From an uncultured Ruminococcus sp. (lineage in GTDB: Bacteria; Bacillota; Clostridia; Lachnospirales; Lachnospiraceae), in NCBI GenBank assembly GCA_900066355.1, contig FMEL01000005.1, positions 138,889-202,888 on the forward strand: 64,000 nt of DNA. Reading direction: 5' to 3'. Position 1 is the first letter of the stretch, and each line of letters starts with the position of its first letter. Shown here one piece after another: positions 33,993 to 42,418 of the stretch. The position numbers and the translations under genes are program-made. The notes beneath the pieces are model-generated. The model was not told the DNA's origin. It searched no databases and saw nothing but the letters and a program-made list of their open reading frames with translations.

Positions 33993-34859
33993 ATGTCAAA
34001 ACATATCACAGGACACACCGGATTATTATGTTTACTTGGAAGCCCGGTCGCACACAGCGTTTCCCCGGAAATGCACAACGAAGCATGCGATCAGCTCGGA
34101 CTGGATTATACATATCTTGCATTTGACGTACCGGAGGATAAAATGCCGGAAGCTGTTCAGGGACTTCGCACAATGGGAGCCAGAGGCTGGAACATCACCA
34201 TGCCGGGCAAAAACATCATGTGTAAACTTGCTGATAAAGTATCTCCTGCATCTGAAATCTCCGGAGCATGTAATACGATCGTCAATGACAATGGCGTACT
34301 GACAGCTTACACAACAGACGGTGTTGGATTTATGAGAGCCGTTGCAGAGAATGGTGTCGACATCATTGGCAAAAAGATGACACTTCTCGGTGCCGGCGGA
34401 GCTGCAACAGCAATCCTTGTACAGGCCGCACTGGATGGCGTAGCTGAGATCAACGTATTCAACGTAAGAGATAATTTCTTTAGCAGAGCAGAAGAGATCG
34501 TTGCCAAATTAAATGAGCGTACAGAATGCAAAGTTACTCTGCATGATTTTGATGATCCGGAAATCCTCCGTGCATCCATCGCAGATAGTGTAATCCTTGT
34601 AAATGGTACTTCCGTAGGTATGGCACCAAACGTAGACAGAACGATCATCACCGATACCAGCATGTTCCACAAAGATTTGTTTGTGTTTGACGTAATCTAT
34701 AATCCGCAGGAGACAAGACTTCTCCGCGAAGCAAAAGAAGCCGGATGCAAAACCGGAAATGGTATGTACATGCTTCTGTATCAGGGAGCTGCTTCCTTTA
34801 AACTGTGGACCGGAGAAGAAATGCCGGTTGAGATCATCAAGGAGAAATATTTTTCATAA
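33993..34859 (+). CDS. aroE: Second shikimate/quinate dehydrogenase (AroE family)
   Basis: A 288-residue AroE-superfamily enzyme. The N-terminal substrate domain has GSPVAHSVSPEMHN (canonical S-x-S for the shikimate carboxylate), WNITMPGK with the catalytic Lys, and GACNTIVN. The Asp motif reads YTTDG instead of YNTDG. The NAD(P) domain has LGAGGAATAILV and FNVRDNFFSR, again with Asp after Arg where strict NADP enzymes have NRT. It differs clearly from the YdiB-like copy at 31562, so one may serve biosynthesis and the other catabolism. It has its own promoter and RBS AAAGGAAA and lies beyond the toxin-antitoxin locus. Confidence 0.87.
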   Translation: MSKHITGHTGLLCLLGSPVAHSVSPEMHNEACDQLGLDYTYLAFDVPEDKMPEAVQGLRTMGARGWNITMPGKNIMCKLADKVSPASEISGACNTIVNDNGVLTAYTTDGVGFMRAVAENGVDIIGKKMTLLGAGGAATAILVQAALDGVAEINVFNVRDNFFSRAEEIVAKLNERTECKVTLHDFDDPEILRASIADSVILVNGTSVGMAPNVDRTIITDTSMFHKDLFVFDVIYNPQETRLLREAKEAGCKTGNGMYMLLYQGAASFKLWTGEEMPVEIIKEKYFS

Positions 34860-34872
34860 AAATTATAAGAAT

Positions 34873-34916
34873 AGCAGGATATCTGCTCCATATGAGAGAA
34901 GAATCCTGCTGTTTTT
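34873..34916. terminator. Terminator between aroE and dapF (convergent)
   Basis: AGCAGGAT (34873-34880) pairs with ATCCTGCT (34903-34910), then GTTTTT. On the minus strand the stem is followed by an A/T-rich tail, so it may also serve dapF. Confidence 0.7.
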
Positions 34917-34924
34917 ATGCCTTT

Positions 34925-35782
34925 TTATTTCTCCAGAAATGTCACATCAATCTCTCCATCAAATACAGTCGTTGCCGGGCCGGTCATGTATACGAGATTT
35001 TCCTGGCGGTTCCACAGGATCTGCAGGTCACCGCCAAGCAGTTTTACGGTAACCGGCTTGTCCTCATCTACCAGTCCATTCAGAGTGGAAGCAACAGCAA
35101 CTGCACATGCTCCCGTGCCGCAGGCAAGTGTCTCACCGGAACCACGTTCCCAGACACGCATCTGGAGTGTATGGCGATCGATGACCTTTACAAATTCGGT
35201 ATTGATACGATCCGGGAAATCAATATGATTTTCGAATTTCGGACCGAGCTTTTCGATATCAAGGTTTTTCAGGTCATCCATGTATACGATTGCATGTGGG
35301 TTTCCCATAGAGACAGCAGTGATACGGTAAGTCTCACCATCCACATTCAGAGGTTCATTGATTACCTGTTCTTTGGTAGAGACAACCGGAATCTGTCTGG
35401 AAGTCAGGATCGGTGCGCCCATATTGACTTTTACAAGAGCAACCTTGCCATCCTCGCCGAGGGTCAGATCCAGATATTTGATTCCGCTCTTTGTGGCAAC
35501 GGAAATGCTTGTCTTATTGACAATGCCGTAGTCGTAGGCATATTTTGCGACACAGCGAATGCCGTTTCCGCACATGGCGCCCTGAGAACCGTCCAGATTG
35601 TACATATCCATTTCGCAGTCTGCGACATCGGATGGTTTGATCAGAATCAGTCCGTCTGAACCGATACCGAAATGACGGTCACTGACAAATTTTGCGACAG
35701 CAGACGGATTAGTGACGGTCTCCTCAAAACAGTTTACATATACGTAATCGTTGCCGATTCCATGCATTTTTGTAAATTTCAT
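34925..35782 (-). CDS. dapF: Diaminopimelate epimerase
   Basis: Converts LL-DAP to meso-DAP for peptidoglycan and lysine. The 285-residue protein has two symmetrical halves with the catalytic Cys pair in MCGNGIRC and ACGTGAC, and the N-terminal KFTKMHGIGNDYVYV signature. AGGAGGA precedes the ATG. It agrees with the DNPR motif of MurE at 56553, indicating meso-DAP peptidoglycan. It stands alone, apart from other lysine genes. Confidence 0.95.
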   Translation of the reverse strand: MKFTKMHGIGNDYVYVNCFEETVTNPSAVAKFVSDRHFGIGSDGLILIKPSDVADCEMDMYNLDGSQGAMCGNGIRCVAKYAYDYGIVNKTSISVATKSGIKYLDLTLGEDGKVALVKVNMGAPILTSRQIPVVSTKEQVINEPLNVDGETYRITAVSMGNPHAIVYMDDLKNLDIEKLGPKFENHIDFPDRINTEFVKVIDRHTLQMRVWERGSGETLACGTGACAVAVASTLNGLVDEDKPVTVKLLGGDLQILWNRQENLVYMTGPATTVFDGEIDVTFLEK

Positions 35783-35968
35783 AAAATAAATCCTCCTATT
35801 TAAATAAATATTCTCCCTGAAAAATAGATCCCTTTTATAAAAAGGCGGTCTGCAAAATTATATCTGGCTTTTTCTTACGAGTTTCCAGTATAACCCCAAA
35901 ATGTTATGTCTTTGTGAAACTAAGTTAAAATTTTTCCAGTCATTTTAGAAACGGAATATAAACAAACC

Positions 35969-37195
35969 TTAAACCAGTTTCTGCATCTCCGGGAATGGTC
36001 CGAGACTCCTTTTCAGAATTCCGGTCACTTGCGCGATCAAAAGACCATAGTTTGTGATCGGAACACCCTGATCATGGCAGCAGGCGATGCGATATTTCAT
36101 TTCGCGTTCATTCAGCATACAGCCACCGCAGTGAACAACCATTTTATAGGAAGAAACATCGTCAGGAAATTCCGTGCCGGAAGTAAATTCAAACACAGGT
36201 TTCTTTCCTGTGTAGTTTCGAATCCAGTCCGGAATCTTGCAGGTTCCGATGTCTCCGCACTGGCGATGGTGTGTACAGCCTTCTGCAATTAAAATACGAT
36301 CGTCGTCCTGAATGGAAGAAAGTGCAGCCACACCTTCAAGTTGTGTTTCCAGTTCACCTTTATATCTTGAAAAAAGAATCGAAAAAGAAGTTAAAGTGAT
36401 ATTTTCCGGTACATCCTTTGAAACACGGGCAAACGCCTGACTGTCTGTAACGACCAGCTTCGGACAGACACCCTGTGACAGAAAATGATCCAGAGTGCTT
36501 TTTAACTCGGTGTCCCGCACAACAAGTGACAATGCTCCCCGTTCCAGAATATCGCGGATTGTCTGCTGTTGTGGCAGAATCAGGCGGCCTTTTGGTGCGG
36601 CTTTGTCGATTGGGACAACAAGAATGACGAGATCCAGCGGTTCGATCAGGTCCTGAATCAGCGGATATTTGTGCGTGTCTTCAGGCTTTAGCGTGGCGAT
36701 TTTTTCTTTTAATTCCTGAATGTTCATGCCATCTGCGGCGCTGACCAGAACTTCGCCTGACCGGACGGACATGGCAAGATCTTTGATTTCTTCGCCGGAA
36801 AGCAGATCGATTTTATTATAAACAACCAGATAAGGAATCCCTTTTTCATGAAAACGATGCAGCAGGGCAAGTTCTTCCTCACCTTTACCGGTTGTACTGT
36901 CGACAACCAGAATCGCAATGTCGGTCTTATTCAGTACCTGATAGCTTTTGCGGACGCGAAGTGCACCAAGTTCTCCTTCATCGTCAATCCCGGGAGTGTC
37001 AATGATCATGACAGGACCAAGCGGCAGAAGTTCCATGGTCTTGTATACGGGGTCAGTCGTTGTACCCCGAACAGACGAAACAATGGCAAGATCCTGCCCG
37101 GTTATGGCATTGATGACACTTGATTTTCCGGCATTTCTTTTTCCAAAAAAACTGATATGTACCCGTTCAGATGCGGGTGTCTGATTCATTCCCAT
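35969..37195 (-). CDS. hydF: [FeFe]-hydrogenase maturation GTPase HydF
   Basis: Scaffold GTPase that assembles the diiron subcluster of [FeFe] hydrogenase with HydE and HydG. The 408-residue protein has an N-terminal Era-like G domain (FGKRNAGKSSVINAI, DTPGIDDEG, NKID), a dimerisation domain, and a C-terminal iron-sulfur domain. The latter has CTHHRQCGD and, about 46 residues later, HCGGCM, the C-x-H...C-x-x-C set expected for HydF. HydE, HydG and hydrogenase genes are not in this window. The start is the first of two in-frame ATGs, preceded by GGAGG. Confidence 0.93.
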   Translation of the reverse strand: MGMNQTPASERVHISFFGKRNAGKSSVINAITGQDLAIVSSVRGTTTDPVYKTMELLPLGPVMIIDTPGIDDEGELGALRVRKSYQVLNKTDIAILVVDSTTGKGEEELALLHRFHEKGIPYLVVYNKIDLLSGEEIKDLAMSVRSGEVLVSAADGMNIQELKEKIATLKPEDTHKYPLIQDLIEPLDLVILVVPIDKAAPKGRLILPQQQTIRDILERGALSLVVRDTELKSTLDHFLSQGVCPKLVVTDSQAFARVSKDVPENITLTSFSILFSRYKGELETQLEGVAALSSIQDDDRILIAEGCTHHRQCGDIGTCKIPDWIRNYTGKKPVFEFTSGTEFPDDVSSYKMVVHCGGCMLNEREMKYRIACCHDQGVPITNYGLLIAQVTGILKRSLGPFPEMQKLV

Positions 37196-37426
37196 AGAGC
37201 AGACCTCCTTAGTTTAAGACAAAAGGAACACATTACCTCCATACTTCAGCACGGAAAATTTAACACGATAAAATGTGAAAGTATATAACCATTATTATAT
37301 GGAAATTATTGTGGATATGCAAGCAGAAGTCCTGAGATGAATAAAAAAAAACGGCTTTTATGTATTTTAACAAGGTAAAAAGGGAATACATTAAAAAATT
37401 TGTATACTTATAAAGGAAAGTATTGC

Positions 37427-37454
37427 TTGTAATTTTGAAATAGTGTGATACAAT
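37427..37454 (+). promoter_or_regulatory. Amino-acid ABC operon promoter
   Basis: TTGTAA (37427-37432), a 16-nt spacer and TACAAT (37449-37454) with extended TG (TGATACAAT). Confidence 0.55.
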
Positions 37455-37472
37455 AAGAAAAATGAAAAGAAA

Positions 37473-37492
37473 TTATGCATTTTCATGCATAA
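37473..37492 (+). promoter_or_regulatory. Palindrome in the leader of the amino-acid ABC operon
   Basis: TTATGCATTTTCATGCATAA: perfect 8-bp arms around TTTC, about 20-30 bp downstream of the -10. Either an operator or a small RNA hairpin. Confidence 0.5.
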
Positions 37493-37525
37493 ATATTCTC
37501 AAGGAAAATCGAGGAGGAAGAGAAG

Positions 37526-38383
37526 ATGAACTTAAAGAAAATTACAGCAATTATGATTGGTGCAGTTATGGCTGTTTCTATGGCAGTTCCGGCAATGGCT
37601 GATGATAAGGTAGAGACTGTTACAGATGGTAAGCTTACAGTTGCAACAAGCCCGGACTTCGCACCATATGAATTTTATTCAATCGATGAAGATGGTAACC
37701 CGACACTTTCCGGATTTGATATGGATCTGGCTCAGTACATCGCAGACAAGATGGGACTGGAACTGGAAGTAGTTCCGATGGACTTCGACGGTGTATTAAG
37801 CGAGCTTTCACAGAAAAACGTTGACCTTGGCATGGCAGGTCTTTCACCGGATCCGGCTCGTGCAGATGCTATGGAGTTTTCAGATCTGTATTACAAGGGC
37901 GGACAGTCTTTCGTAACAGTAAAAGACAAAGCTGATCAGTTCAAGACTCTTGAAGATGCAAACAATAAAGATTACTCCATCGGAGCACAGACCGGTTCTA
38001 TCCAGCTTGACCTTGCAAACGAAAATACTCCGGATGCAGACATCGTATCTCTGCCAAAGGTTACAGACCTTATCACAGAGCTTCTTACAGGTAAAATGGA
38101 TGGCGCATTCATCGAGACAGCAGTAGCAGAAAGCTATCAGAAAAACTATCCGGATCTTGAAATCGTATGCGACGTACCATATGATACAGAAGGTTCTGCA
38201 ATTGGTGTTGCCAAAGGAAATGAAGAACTTCTCAAAGCTGTAAACGAAGCAATCGCAGATGCTCTTGAGGATGGTTCCATGGACAAATTCATCGCAGATG
38301 CAACAGAGCTTGCAGCAGGTCAGACATATGAAGGAACACTGGACGCAAACGGTGCAGTTCCGGAAGCAGACGACGCTGAATAA
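37526..38383 (+). CDS. Polar amino-acid ABC transporter, substrate-binding protein
   Basis: A 285-residue exported protein with a signal peptide (MNLKKITAIMIGAVMAVSMA, cleavage after AMA). The type II binding fold has LTVATSPDFAPYEFY, LSGFDMDLAQYIADKMG and VDLGMAGLSPDPARA, typical of glutamine/histidine/cystine-type binding proteins (SBP_bac_3). No lipobox, which is unusual for a Gram-positive binding protein, so it may be held at the membrane by the permease. GAGGAGGAAGAG precedes the ATG. The permease and ATPase follow after a hairpin and an extra promoter. Confidence 0.88.
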   Translation: MNLKKITAIMIGAVMAVSMAVPAMADDKVETVTDGKLTVATSPDFAPYEFYSIDEDGNPTLSGFDMDLAQYIADKMGLELEVVPMDFDGVLSELSQKNVDLGMAGLSPDPARADAMEFSDLYYKGGQSFVTVKDKADQFKTLEDANNKDYSIGAQTGSIQLDLANENTPDADIVSLPKVTDLITELLTGKMDGAFIETAVAESYQKNYPDLEIVCDVPYDTEGSAIGVAKGNEELLKAVNEAIADALEDGSMDKFIADATELAAGQTYEGTLDANGAVPEADDAE

Positions 38384-38462
38384 TCCAGACCGATTTTGAG
38401 TCATATAAAGTGATACAGAGAGCCGCCACTGGCTGCTTCTCTCGCATACTTTGGCATAAATA

Positions 38463-38496
38463 ATGGATTCCTGCCCGTTTGGGGGCAGGAATCCAT
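38463..38496 (+). terminator. Perfect 14-bp hairpin after the binding-protein gene
   Basis: ATGGATTCCTGCCC (38463-38476) pairs exactly with GGGCAGGAATCCAT (38483-38496), loop GTTTGG. No strong T tract follows (ATTGTCGTTC), so it may act as an mRNA-stabilising or partial terminator hairpin. Confidence 0.6.
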
Positions 38497-38578
38497 ATTG
38501 TCGTTCAAAGGTAATATTTATATGGTGGATAAAAGTAATCTGCAACAGAGGATTATTGTTTATCTGTCCGTTATTTTC

Positions 38579-38587
38579 TGCTATAAT
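38579..38587 (+). promoter_or_regulatory. Internal extended -10 promoter before the permease gene
   Basis: TGCTATAAT (TG, one base, perfect TATAAT). The -35 is weak. Allows permease and ATPase to be made separately from the binding protein. Confidence 0.55.
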
Positions 38588-38622
38588 ACATAAGAATTAA
38601 CGATATCATGAAAGGAGTTTTT

Positions 38623-39408
38623 ATGGACAGTTTTATTAAATTATCCAATTTTGGCAAAATTGCCCCATATGCACAGTTATTCAGACAGGGCCTCCTCGTA
38701 ACCGTACTGCTGTCGTTGTTTACGGTTGCTATTGGTTTTGTACTTGCGCTGATCCTTGCGCTGATGCGTATGTCAAACATTCGTCCGTTCCGTGCCCTTG
38801 CGGTAGACCGTAATGGACATCTGAGAGAGGGAGGACCGCTGGTATGGCTGTCCAAATTCAATCCCCTTTCTTTTATAGCAACTGCTTACGTAGAAATACT
38901 TCGTTCCACCCCGGTACTGGTACAGATTTTTATCATCTACTACGGTGTGTTCGGAATGATCGATCTTCCGTCTTTCCAGATGTTTGGATTTATTAAGTTT
39001 AACCGTTTCTTCCCGGGTGTTGTTGCACTTGGTATGAACTCCGGTGCATATCTCTGTGAGATCATCCGTGCCGGAATCCAGTCCATCGATCAGGGACAGA
39101 CAGAAGCCGCACGTTCTCTGGGGCTTTCCCAGACTATGAACCTGCGCTATATCATTCTTCCGCAGGCACTCAAAAATATCCTTCCGGCAATCGCAAACGA
39201 ATTCGTTGTTATCATCAAGGAATCTGCGATCACTTATACCATCGGTGTTCAGGATATCATGTCTGCCGTAAACGCAGTCAAGGGAGCAACCTTTATCATC
39301 ATCGAGCCGCTGCTTGTTGCGACAGCAATTTATTTCTGTCTGTGCTTCCCGACCTCCAAACTGATTGCATATTTTGAAAGGAGAATGAGCCATGGCGACA
39401 AGCGATAG
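38623..39408 (+). CDS. Polar amino-acid ABC transporter, permease
   Basis: A 261-residue membrane protein of the HisM/GlnP type. It has EILRSTPVLVQIFIIYYG, the coupling loop EAARSLGLSQTMNLRYIILPQA, and helices at both ends. An extra segment of about 20 residues (LAVDRNGHLREGGPLVWLSK) lies between the first helices. The ATG at 38623 follows AAAGGAG at 38611; an earlier ATG at 38608 lacks a ribosome site. It overlaps the ATPase gene by 17 bp. Confidence 0.9.
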   Translation: MDSFIKLSNFGKIAPYAQLFRQGLLVTVLLSLFTVAIGFVLALILALMRMSNIRPFRALAVDRNGHLREGGPLVWLSKFNPLSFIATAYVEILRSTPVLVQIFIIYYGVFGMIDLPSFQMFGFIKFNRFFPGVVALGMNSGAYLCEIIRAGIQSIDQGQTEAARSLGLSQTMNLRYIILPQALKNILPAIANEFVVIIKESAITYTIGVQDIMSAVNAVKGATFIIIEPLLVATAIYFCLCFPTSKLIAYFERRMSHGDKR

Positions 39409-40168
39409 TCTGATTCAGGTAAGAAACCTTAAGAAACATTATCACAGAGGCGCGATCAAGGCTCTGGATGGTGTGACAGCTGATATTAACAAAGGTGATG
39501 TTATGGTAGTGATCGGACCGTCCGGATCCGGTAAATCTACTTTTCTCCGAAGTCTGAACCTCCTTGAAGAGCCGACAGACGGTGAGATCATTTTTAATGG
39601 TGTAGATATCACAAAGAAAAAATATGTCGATGCTTCCGGAAAGAAAGTAAAATTGGACATCGACAGCCTCCGACAGAAAATGGGCATGGTTTTTCAGCAT
39701 TTTAACCTATTCCCACATATGACGATCCTGGATAATATGACACTTGCACCGATGAAAGTAAAGGGTGTTTCAAAAGAAGAAGCGGAGAAAAAAGCACTGG
39801 AGCTTCTGGATCGTGTCGGTCTTGCTGACCGTGCAAATGCATATCCGATCCAGCTTTCCGGTGGTCAGAAGCAGCGTGTGGCAATCGTAAGGGCCCTTGC
39901 GATGGAGCCTGACGTTATGCTGTTTGACGAACCGACTTCTGCTCTTGATCCGGAGATGGTCGGTGAAGTTCTGGATGTTATGAAAGAGCTTGCAAAAGAA
40001 GGCATGACCATGGTGGTCGTAACACATGAGATGGGATTTGCACGTGAGGTAGGAAATCGTGTGCTCTTTATGGCAGATGGTAAACTTCTTGTAGATGGAA
40101 CACCGGAGGAAATTTTCGAAAATCCGACGAATCCGCGTCTGCAGGAATTTTTATCCAAGGTGCTGTAA
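39392..40168 (+). CDS. Polar amino-acid ABC transporter, ATPase
   Basis: A 258-residue ATPase of the GlnQ/HisP class. Walker A is GPSGSGKST, Q-loop MVFQHFNLFPHMT, signature LSGGQKQRVAIVRALAM, Walker B VMLFDEPTSALD, then the switch His in VVVTHEM. A short insert (KKKYVDASGKKVKLDIDSLR) precedes the Q-loop. Last transport gene of the operon; a terminator follows, then the M20 hydrolase gene. Confidence 0.93.
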   Translation: MATSDSLIQVRNLKKHYHRGAIKALDGVTADINKGDVMVVIGPSGSGKSTFLRSLNLLEEPTDGEIIFNGVDITKKKYVDASGKKVKLDIDSLRQKMGMVFQHFNLFPHMTILDNMTLAPMKVKGVSKEEAEKKALELLDRVGLADRANAYPIQLSGGQKQRVAIVRALAMEPDVMLFDEPTSALDPEMVGEVLDVMKELAKEGMTMVVVTHEMGFAREVGNRVLFMADGKLLVDGTPEEIFENPTNPRLQEFLSKVL

Positions 40169-40172
40169 AATA

Positions 40173-40205
40173 AAAAAGGTGACCGGAAAATCCTGGTTGC
40201 CTTTT
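40173..40205 (+). terminator. Amino-acid ABC operon terminator
   Basis: AAAAAGGTGACC pairs with GGTTGCCTTTTT (two wobble pairs), ending in five T residues. Confidence 0.75.
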
Positions 40206-40288
40206 TGAGTTTATACAACAGGAAGTCAGAAAGTATGAAACGGACTTATCCGATTGCTTTTTAATTTGCAGAAAGAAGGTACGATACT

Positions 40289-41728
40289 ATGACAGCAGAA
40301 AAACAGTCTGCATTGCAGACAATTGAGGAAAAACGCGACCTGATTACAGGAATCGCTGATAAAATCTGGGAATTTGCAGAGCTTTCCCTGCAGGAGTTCA
40401 AATCCGCAGCCGCTTACTGTGAAGCACTGGAAAAAGAGGGCTTTGAGGTGGAACGTGGAACCTGTAATATCGAGACTGCATTTGCGGCATCTTACGGACA
40501 TGGACGTCCGTATATCGGCATTTTGGCAGAGTATGATGCACTTTCCGGACTTTCACAGGAAGCAGGGGTGCTTGAGCGTAAAGAGATCCAGGAAGGCGGA
40601 AATGGTCACGGATGCGGACATAATCTTCTGGGCGCCGGTGCGTTTGCGGCGGCACTTGGCGTCAAAGCATATCTGGAAAAAAATGAAATGGAAGGAACCG
40701 TGATTCTTTATGGATGCCCGGGTGAAGAGGGCGGCGCGGCAAAAGCGTTTATGGCGCGTGACGGTCTCTGGAAAAAGCTGGATGCAGCACTTACCTGGCA
40801 TCCGGAAGATGTCAATGAGGTAGCAACCGGTTCTTCAAACTCCTGCATTCAGACGCAGTACAAGTTTACAGGAACGGCTTCTCACGCAGCCGGAGCGCCT
40901 GAGATGGGAAGAAGCGCCCTTGATGCAGTGGAGCTTATGAATATTGGGGTACAGTTCCTGAGAGAGCATATGAGCAGTAAGGCGCGCATCCATTATGCAA
41001 TCACAGATGCCGGCGGATGCAGTCCGAATGTTGTACAGCCAAAGGCGAGCGTTTTATATATGGTGCGTTCTAATCATGTGGCAGAGGCTGTGGAGCTTCA
41101 GAAACGTGTGGACAAGATTGCCAAAGGTGCGGCTCTTATGACGGAGACAACTTTTGAGAAAAAATTTATTGACGGTCTGGCAGACACGGTAAGTAACTTT
41201 GCGCTGGAGCGTGTTCTTTATAAAAACTTTGAGGAGCTTGGTGTTCCGCAGTATACCGAAGAAGAAAATAAATATGCGGATGCGCTGGCAGCAACTTATG
41301 ACCACAGCGCAATTCCGGGAGTGGCGGCCGAAAACGATGAGGCGGCAAGAGAAGCAGTAGAAAAGATGCAGAAGGAGTATGGTCATGCAATGAATGCATT
41401 CCTTGCACCACTCTATCAGAAGGATGCGTTCAAGGCCGGTTCTACCGATGTAGGTGATGTAAGCTGGCTGACACCAACGGCACAGATCCATGTGGCAACA
41501 TGGCCGAACGGATGCCCGGGACACAGCTGGCAGAATGTTTCCTGTGACCGCACCGAGATCGGACATAAAGCAGCAATCCATGCGGGCAAGGTTCTTGCAG
41601 CAACCGCAATCGATCTGTTTGAAGATCACAGCCTTCTTAATGAGGCGAGAGCAGAGTTTGAAAAACGTACAAAATCCGGATTCGTATGCCCGATTCCGGC
41701 AGATGCCGTACCGGTAATTCCGGATTAA
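40289..41728 (+). CDS. M20-family amidohydrolase, AbgB-like
   Basis: A 479-residue metal-dependent amidohydrolase. The metal ligands lie in NGHGCGHN and PGEEGG, with TWHPED and the lid domain (FTGTASHAAGAPEMGRSALD) following. AbgB-type enzymes cleave p-aminobenzoyl-glutamate or related N-acyl amino acids and dipeptides in the cytoplasm. It comes directly after a polar amino-acid importer, which may bring in its substrate. RBS GAAAGAAGG. The exact substrate is unknown. Confidence 0.85.
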   Translation: MTAEKQSALQTIEEKRDLITGIADKIWEFAELSLQEFKSAAAYCEALEKEGFEVERGTCNIETAFAASYGHGRPYIGILAEYDALSGLSQEAGVLERKEIQEGGNGHGCGHNLLGAGAFAAALGVKAYLEKNEMEGTVILYGCPGEEGGAAKAFMARDGLWKKLDAALTWHPEDVNEVATGSSNSCIQTQYKFTGTASHAAGAPEMGRSALDAVELMNIGVQFLREHMSSKARIHYAITDAGGCSPNVVQPKASVLYMVRSNHVAEAVELQKRVDKIAKGAALMTETTFEKKFIDGLADTVSNFALERVLYKNFEELGVPQYTEEENKYADALAATYDHSAIPGVAAENDEAAREAVEKMQKEYGHAMNAFLAPLYQKDAFKAGSTDVGDVSWLTPTAQIHVATWPNGCPGHSWQNVSCDRTEIGHKAAIHAGKVLAATAIDLFEDHSLLNEARAEFEKRTKSGFVCPIPADAVPVIPD

Positions 41729-41740
41729 ATCTGGATACAA

Positions 41741-41790
41741 AAAGGCCGATTTCCTGATGTATATGAATACACGGGAAACCGGCTTCTTTT
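41741..41790. terminator. Convergent terminator between the amidohydrolase and CBS genes
   Basis: Imperfect stem AAGGCCGATTTCC with GGAAACCGGCTT, inner TGTAT/ATACA, and TTTT after the 3' arm; A-run on the other side allows use from both strands. Confidence 0.65.
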
Positions 41791-41791
41791 A

Positions 41792-42238
41792 TTATTCGGA
41801 TGTTTCCTGCTTTTCGTGCAGGCCACTTAATTTTTTCATTTCTTTGTAGCAATATTTGATAATCTCTTTACGAGTGATGATTCCGATAAAAGATCCCTTG
41901 TCATCAACAACAGGAACATAGTTCTGATTGATGGCACGATCCAGCAGGTCTTCCATATCTGCATCGGCGTGTACCGGCTTATAAGTGGCGCGTCTCGGAA
42001 TCGCCATGATCGAAACATTCTCCATTTCTTTGAGATCAGTGCTGTTGATATTGAGAAGCTTGATTCCCCATAAGAGGTCTCCCTCGGAAATCGTTCCTGT
42101 GTACTGTCCCTCTTTATTCAGAATCGGGATACAGGAGAACTTACGGTGTTCCATCTTTTCAACAGTCTGTCGCAGGGTCTCGTCTTCAAATATATAGGCT
42201 ACGTCGCTTTTGGGTGTCAGAAAAAATAAAATATTCAC
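41792..42238 (-). CDS. CBS-pair protein
   Basis: A 148-residue cytoplasmic protein of two CBS domains (first about residues 8-70: TLRQTVEKMEHRKFSCIPILN; second about 80-135: MEDLLDRAINQNYVPVVDDKG). CBS pairs bind adenosine nucleotides and act as energy or second-messenger sensors, here with no attached effector domain. The start is a GTG with AGAGGTACC upstream. It has a good promoter of its own (42301-42329). What it regulates is unknown. Confidence 0.88.
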   Translation of the reverse strand: MNILFFLTPKSDVAYIFEDETLRQTVEKMEHRKFSCIPILNKEGQYTGTISEGDLLWGIKLLNINSTDLKEMENVSIMAIPRRATYKPVHADADMEDLLDRAINQNYVPVVDDKGSFIGIITRKEIIKYCYKEMKKLSGLHEKQETSE

Positions 42239-42300
42239 AGTTGGTACCTCTGTCTTTCTTGTATGTTCACTGATAAATGTTCAGGTCGGTTGCTACTGAT

Positions 42301-42329
42301 ATGATAGTATGAAGGTACCTGTCTGTCAA
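42301..42329 (-). promoter_or_regulatory. CBS-pair gene promoter
   Basis: Minus strand: TTGACA (42324-42329), a 17-nt spacer and TATCAT (42301-42306). Confidence 0.75.
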
Positions 42330-42418
42330 TAATTCAAATATTAAAATTTAGTGAAATCTTACTATAGAAGGACTGTTTTAAAGTCGGTCTTATGGCAAAT
42401 TGTCGACTTATGCCCTGA

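Larger units (their letters stand above)
37196..37525. other. Divergent intergenic region hydF / amino-acid ABC operon
   Basis: 330 bp without a gene. It holds the promoter at 37427-37454, the palindrome at 37473-37492 and otherwise AT-rich sequence. A minus-strand promoter for hydF must lie here but I could not assign one. Confidence 0.6.
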
